This document shows, piece by piece, positions 6,355 to 10,377 of a stretch of 10,377 bases of DNA. The DNA lies in NCBI GenBank assembly GCA_018674025.1, contig JABHBC010000207.1, positions 1-10,377 of the forward strand, written 5' to 3'. A model generated the notes under the pieces. The model did not search any database and was not told the DNA's origin. It saw only the letters and a list, made by a program, of their open reading frames with translations. A program made the translations under genes and the position numbers. Within the stretch, counting starts at the first letter, position 1; the number at the start of each line of letters is the position of its first letter. The stretch is from Flavobacteriaceae bacterium. GTDB taxonomy: Bacteria > Bacteroidota > Bacteroidia > Flavobacteriales > Flavobacteriaceae.

Positions 6355-6363
6355 AATTATATT

Positions 6364-7596
6364 ATGGAAAATATAGCCTTAATAGAGTCTTTTTCTGAAT
6401 TTAAAGACGATAAATTAATTGACAGAGTAACTCTAATGACTATTTTAGAAGATGTTTTTAGAAGTGCCTTAAAAAGAAAGTTTGGAGATGATGATAATTT
6501 TGATATTATAATTAATCCTGACAAAGGAGATTTAGAGATTTGGAGAAATAGAGTAGTTGTTGCTGATGGTGAAATTGAAGATGAAAATGGTGAAATATCG
6601 CTTAGTGAAGCAAGATTAATAGAGCCTGATTTTGAAGTTGGTGAGGATGTTTCAGAAGAAGTTAAATTAATTGACTTAGGTAGAAGAGCTATTTTAGCAT
6701 TAAGACAAAACTTAGTTTCTAAAATTCATGAACACGATAATACTAATATTTATAAGCAATTTAAAGATTTAGTTGGCGAGATTTATACAGCTGAAGTTCA
6801 CCATATAAGACATAGAGCTATCATATTACTTGATGATGAAGGAAATGAAATTATAATGCCAAAAGAAAAACAAATTCCATCTGATTTTTTTAGAAAGGGA
6901 GATAATATTAGAGGAGTTATTGAAAGTGTTGAATTAAAAGGTTCTAAACCATCAATAGTCATGTCAAGGACATCGCCTCTGTTTTTAGAAAAACTATTCG
7001 AACAAGAAATTCCTGAGGTATTTGATGGTCTTATAAATGTTAAGAAAGTGGTTAGAATCCCTGGCGAAAAAGCCAAAGTAGCAGTAGATTCATACGACGA
7101 TAGAATAGATCCTGTTGGAGCATGTGTTGGTATGAAGGGGTCTAGAATTCATGGAATTGTTAGAGAGTTAGGTAATGAGAATATTGATGTGATTAATTAC
7201 ACAAATAATCTTCAGCTTTTTATAACTCGTTCATTAAGTCCAGCAAGAATTACTTCTATCAAAATTGATGAAGAAAACAAAAGAGCTGAAGTAATTTTAA
7301 AACCAGAAGAAGTTAGTAAAGCAATTGGACGTGGTGGTCATAATATTAGATTGGCAGGTCAAATTACTGGATATGAAATAGATGTGTTTAGAGAAGGAGT
7401 AGAAGAAGATGTAGAATTAAGAGAATTTAGTGATGAAATTGACGGATGGGTAATTGATGAACTTGCTAAGGCCGGTTTGGATACTGCAAAAAGTGTTCTG
7501 GAACAGGAAGTTGTTGACTTAGTAAAAAGAACTGATCTCGAAGAAGAGACTATTGTTGAGGTAGTTAGAATTCTTAAAGAAGAATTTGAAGATTGA
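6364..7596 (+). CDS. nusA: Transcription termination/antitermination protein NusA
   Basis: RNA polymerase-associated elongation factor that modulates pausing, intrinsic termination and antitermination. At 410 aa it has the compact Bacteroidota architecture. The N-terminal RNAP-binding domain (about 1-130) begins with the characteristic LIESFSEFKDDKLID and contains LGRRAILALRQNL (105-117). An S1 domain (about 134-202) ends in the signature SIVMSRTSPLFLEKLFEQEIPEV (core S201-E213). KH1 (about 220-290) carries VGMKGSRI (255-262), and KH2 (about 295-345) carries IGRGGHNIRLA (321-331); both supply GxxG RNA-binding loops. The tail (350-410) is acidic and helical, and the duplicated C-terminal acidic repeats of E. 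coli NusA (495 aa) are largely absent. It lies 9 nt after rimP and 21 nt before infB, a tight operon. In E. coli NusA regulates its own operon, which makes the upstream leader hairpin relevant. Confidence 0.97.
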   Translation: MENIALIESFSEFKDDKLIDRVTLMTILEDVFRSALKRKFGDDDNFDIIINPDKGDLEIWRNRVVVADGEIEDENGEISLSEARLIEPDFEVGEDVSEEVKLIDLGRRAILALRQNLVSKIHEHDNTNIYKQFKDLVGEIYTAEVHHIRHRAIILLDDEGNEIIMPKEKQIPSDFFRKGDNIRGVIESVELKGSKPSIVMSRTSPLFLEKLFEQEIPEVFDGLINVKKVVRIPGEKAKVAVDSYDDRIDPVGACVGMKGSRIHGIVRELGNENIDVINYTNNLQLFITRSLSPARITSIKIDEENKRAEVILKPEEVSKAIGRGGHNIRLAGQITGYEIDVFREGVEEDVELREFSDEIDGWVIDELAKAGLDTAKSVLEQEVVDLVKRTDLEEETIVEVVRILKEEFED

Positions 7597-7617
7597 TAAT
7601 ATAATTTAAACCAATTT

Positions 7618-10308
7618 ATGGCTGAAAATATTAGATTAAATAAAGTGTTAAGGGAGTTGAATATTTCAATAGACCGTGCTATAGATTTTCTTGAATCTAA
7701 AAGTATTGAAATTGAAAAACGTCCAACTACCAAAATTTCTTTAGAGATTTATGAACTTTTATCTGATGAATTTCAAACTGATGCAAATAAAAAAGTTGCT
7801 TCAAAAGAATTAGGTGAGGCTAAATCCAAAGAAAAAGAAGCACTTAGAATCAAAAGAGAGGCAGAAATTGAACTTTTATTAAAGAAAAAAGAAGAAGATG
7901 CCAAAGTCATAACAGCTGCTTCGAAGTTAAAAGAAGTAAAAAAAGTTGGAAAAATTGACCTTCAGCCTAATTTAGCAAAAAACAAAGCTGTAAAAAGTAA
8001 AGATTCTGTAGAATCTTCACCCAATGAGATTAAAAAAACAGTTACAAATGAAAAGACTCCAAATGAAGTAATAATAGATCCCAAAAAATCTATTGCTACA
8101 ACTGAAAAAGTTGTTAATAAAGATGTTAATGTTGGTAACCAAGATAGTAAAGATGAATCTGACACGGTTACTACTAAATATAAAAAGTTATCTGGACTCA
8201 AATCAACTGGCGAAACTATTGATTTATCAAAATTTAAATCTGAAAAGAAAAAAGAGAGTCCATCTTCATCAAATTCAAAAAGAAAAAGAAGAAGAATTAG
8301 TAAGCCTAACGATAATGCAAAAACTTCTCAAAAACCAGGTCAAAGAACAGCTCAAAAATCTAACTTCAAACCAAAGAATACCACTTCTACTAGAGAAGAA
8401 CCGAGTGCAGAGGAAGTTCAAAAACAAGTTAGAGAAACACTTGAAAAACTTCAAGGCAAGAGTTCAAAAGGTAAGGGTGCAAAATACAGAAAAGAGAAAA
8501 GAGACCAACATCGTCAAAAAACAGAAGATGAGCTTGCGAACGTAGAGGCAGAAAGTAAATTGTTAAAAGTGACAGAATTTGTCACTGCTAGCGAGGTTGC
8601 TACAATGATGGATGTCTCAGTTACTGAAATAATTTCAGCTTGTATGACCTTAGGAATGATGGTTACAATGAACCAGCGATTGGATGCAGAAACATTAAGT
8701 ATTGTGGCTGAAGAATTTGGTTACAGTGTGGAGTTTGTTACTGCAGACATCGAAGATTCAATCGAAGAAATTCTAGATAATGAAGAAGATTTAAAACCAA
8801 GAGCACCAATTGTTACTGTCATGGGACATGTTGATCATGGTAAAACTTCGCTGTTGGATTACATTAGAAAAGAAAATGTTATTGCTGGTGAATCAGGTGG
8901 TATTACTCAACATATCGGAGCATACAGTGTAGAACTCTCTAGTGGACAAAAAATAACTTTTTTAGATACTCCTGGGCATGAGGCATTTACGGCAATGAGG
9001 GCCAGAGGAGCACAAGTAACAGATTTAGCAATTATTGTAATTGCTGCAGACGATGATATAATGCCTCAAACAAAAGAGGCTATCTCTCATGCTCAAGCAG
9101 CAGGAGTTCCAATAGTCTTTGCAATTAATAAAATTGATAGACCTACGGCCAACCCTGATAAAATTAAAGAAGGTCTTTCTCAAATGAACCTTTTGGTTGA
9201 AGATTGGGGAGGTAAAATTCAGTCTCATGATATATCTGCTCTAAAGGGTGATGGTGTTGATGACTTGCTAGAAAAAGTATTATTAGAGGCAGAGCTTTTA
9301 GAGCTTAAGGCTAATCCTAATAGAGCTTCTTCAGGAACAGTTGTTGAAGCCTTTTTAGATAAAGGAAGAGGTTATGTTTCTACTATTTTAGTTCAAACTG
9401 GAACATTAAAGATTGGTGATTACGTTTTAGCTGGGAAAAATAGTGGTAAAGTTAAAGCCATGCATGATGAAAGAGGTAATACTGTTGAAACTGCTGGCCC
9501 TTCATCTCCAATATCAATTCTTGGTTTAGATGGAGCTCCCCAAGCTGGTGACAAATTTATTGTATTTTCTGATGAAAGGGAAGCTAAGCAAATCGCAGTT
9601 AAAAGAACCCAATTGCAAAGGGAGCAATCTGTTAGAACACAAAGACATATTACTCTTGACGAAATTGGAAGACGAATTGCATTAGGAGACTTTAAAGAAT
9701 TAAATATTATTCTTAAAGGAGATGTAGATGGTTCTGTAGAAGCCTTAACGGATTCCTTCCAGAAATTATCAACTGAAGAAATTCAAGTAAATATTATTCA
9801 CAAAGCAGTTGGAGCCATAACTGAAAGTGATGTTTTATTAGCATCTGCCTCAGATGCAATTATAATTGGGTTTAATGTCAGACCTACTGGAAATGCAAGA
9901 CAAATAGCGGATAAAGAAGAAATAGACATCAGAATCTATTCAATAATATATGATGCTATTAATGACTTGAAAGATGCAATGGAAGGAATGTTGTCTCCAG
10001 ACTTTAAAGAAGAAATAACAGGTACTTCAGAAGTCAGAGAGACTTTCAAAATCTCAAAAATTGGTACTATTGCGGGTTGTATGGTCACCACCGGTAAAAT
10101 ATTTAGAAACTGTGGTGTTAGATTGATTCGTGATGGAGTTGTAATTTACTCTGGTGAACTAGCTTCTTTGAAAAGGTTCAAAGATGACGTTAAGGAAGTT
10201 GCCAAAGGCTATGATTGTGGAATACAAATAAAAAATTACAACGATTTGAAAGAAGGTGATATTATTGAAGGATTTCAGCAGGTAGAAATTAAGAAAAAAC
10301 TTAAATAG
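7618..10308 (+). CDS. infB: Translation initiation factor IF-2
   Basis: GTPase that places initiator fMet-tRNA on the 30S subunit and promotes subunit joining, 896 aa. The first IF2_N module (about 3-52, IRLNKVLRELNISIDRAIDF) is followed by a long charged, low-complexity linker (about 55-310) with a KRKRRR cluster (221-226). A second IF2_N module (about 316-370) precedes the catalytic core. The G domain (about 395-560) has G1 GHVDHGKT (403-410), switch I GGITQHIGAY with T430, G3 DTPGHEAF (450-457), G4 NKID (504-507) and G5 SAL (540-542), all intact. Domains II and III follow (about 570-655 and 690-780). The C-terminal tRNA-binding domain (about 800-893) contains KISKIGTIAGCMVTTGKI (811-828). 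The long linker is common in this phylum. The ATG at 7618 gives the standard IF2_N start. It closes the operon and converges on a gene at the right edge. Confidence 0.97.
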   Translation: MAENIRLNKVLRELNISIDRAIDFLESKSIEIEKRPTTKISLEIYELLSDEFQTDANKKVASKELGEAKSKEKEALRIKREAEIELLLKKKEEDAKVITAASKLKEVKKVGKIDLQPNLAKNKAVKSKDSVESSPNEIKKTVTNEKTPNEVIIDPKKSIATTEKVVNKDVNVGNQDSKDESDTVTTKYKKLSGLKSTGETIDLSKFKSEKKKESPSSSNSKRKRRRISKPNDNAKTSQKPGQRTAQKSNFKPKNTTSTREEPSAEEVQKQVRETLEKLQGKSSKGKGAKYRKEKRDQHRQKTEDELANVEAESKLLKVTEFVTASEVATMMDVSVTEIISACMTLGMMVTMNQRLDAETLSIVAEEFGYSVEFVTADIEDSIEEILDNEEDLKPRAPIVTVMGHVDHGKTSLLDYIRKENVIAGESGGITQHIGAYSVELSSGQKITFLDTPGHEAFTAMRARGAQVTDLAIIVIAADDDIMPQTKEAISHAQAAGVPIVFAINKIDRPTANPDKIKEGLSQMNLLVEDWGGKIQSHDISALKGDGVDDLLEKVLLEAELLELKANPNRASSGTVVEAFLDKGRGYVSTILVQTGTLKIGDYVLAGKNSGKVKAMHDERGNTVETAGPSSPISILGLDGAPQAGDKFIVFSDEREAKQIAVKRTQLQREQSVRTQRHITLDEIGRRIALGDFKELNIILKGDVDGSVEALTDSFQKLSTEEIQVNIIHKAVGAITESDVLLASASDAIIIGFNVRPTGNARQIADKEEIDIRIYSIIYDAINDLKDAMEGMLSPDFKEEITGTSEVRETFKISKIGTIAGCMVTTGKIFRNCGVRLIRDGVVIYSGELASLKRFKDDVKEVAKGYDCGIQIKNYNDLKEGDIIEGFQQVEIKKKLK

Positions 10309-10314
10309 TTTTTT
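10294..10314 (+). terminator. A/T-rich hairpin over the infB stop codon, possible bidirectional terminator
   Basis: AAAAAACT (10294-10301) and AGTTTTTT (10307-10314) are perfect reverse complements around a TAAAT loop that includes part of the TAG stop. A seventh T follows. The A-tract on one side and T-tract on the other make it symmetrical for both strands, which suits the convergent gene pair. The stem has only one G-C pair, so it would be weak, and A/T runs of this kind can arise by chance. Confidence 0.35.
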
Positions 10315-10316
10315 TA

Positions 10317-10377
10317 TTAATTTATTTCCTCTGGATTAGCATTATTATTTTCGATCTTTGGTTTGGGCCTAAATATA
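10317..10377 (-). CDS. C-terminal end of an unidentified protein
   Basis: Reading the minus strand from the right edge, one frame gives 19 residues, IFRPKPKIENNNANPEEIN, ending at a TAA (10319-10317). The fragment is polar and rich in Asn, Pro and Glu, as many disordered C-terminal tails are. It is too short to assign to a family. Another minus-strand frame is also open to the edge, so the coding call depends on composition and on the convergent layout, with the stop 8 nt beyond that of infB. In some flavobacteria a SPOR-domain protein gene lies next to infB, but nothing here proves that identity. Confidence 0.35.
   Translation of the reverse strand, partial: IFRPKPKIENNNANPEEIN

Noticed and set aside
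7359..7733. 124-codon minus-strand open frame across the nusA-infB junction
   Set aside because: Serine- and leucine-rich antisense frame caused by acidic codons on the plus strand; it overlaps two well-identified genes.
8093..8545. 150-codon plus-strand open frame inside infB
   Set aside because: It is an out-of-frame reading of the low-complexity IF-2 linker, rich in Leu and Lys from AT-rich codons, with no family resemblance; the IF-2 frame is clearly the coding one.
1..10377. CRISPR array, insertion sequence, phage or defence system
   Set aside because: No regularly spaced repeats, transposase-like frames, terminal inverted repeats or defence-type domains are seen; all long frames belong to known housekeeping or membrane families.

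Overview
The window looks like a chromosomal segment from an AT-rich member of the Bacteroidota, most likely the Flavobacteriia. The protein set is typical of that class: an FHS-type sugar transporter, a RRKFI-containing membrane metallophosphoesterase, a cysteine-free thioredoxin-like protein and a DUF2723 membrane protein. Starts lack strong Shine-Dalgarno sequences, and TAnnTTTG-type -7 promoter elements occur upstream of several units. The assignment comes from recognising protein families and was not checked by a database search.

Layout. Positions 1-636 (minus) hold the N-terminal half of a sugar MFS transporter that runs off the left edge. It is divergent from a membrane-anchored metallophosphoesterase (762-1970, plus). 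A short palindromic spacer containing a -7-like TATATTTG leads to a small thioredoxin-fold protein without the CxxC redox site (2024-2320, plus). That gene converges, with a 3-nt gap, on a 1078-aa DUF2723 polytopic membrane protein (5560-2324, minus), a relative of the TMEM260/GT117 protein O-mannosyltransferases. After an AT-rich divergent spacer comes tRNA-Gln(UUG) (5694-5766) with a well-formed Bacteroidota promoter. The cluster rimP (5893-6354), nusA (6364-7596) and infB (7618-10308) follows. At the right edge the last codons of a minus-strand gene converge on infB.

Function. The right half is the conserved ribosome-maturation, transcription-elongation and translation-initiation cluster, tightly packed (gaps of 9 and 21 nt) and almost certainly one operon. 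Its most interesting regulatory feature is a textbook intrinsic-terminator hairpin (5860-5884) inside the rimP leader. It ends 8 nt before the ATG and lies downstream of a candidate promoter, so it looks like an attenuator for the whole operon. The left half is a set of envelope or housekeeping genes with no obvious shared pathway.

No mobile element, CRISPR array, phage gene or clearly novel multi-gene system is visible. This is mostly core genome, and the findings concern regulatory structure and unusual members of known families.
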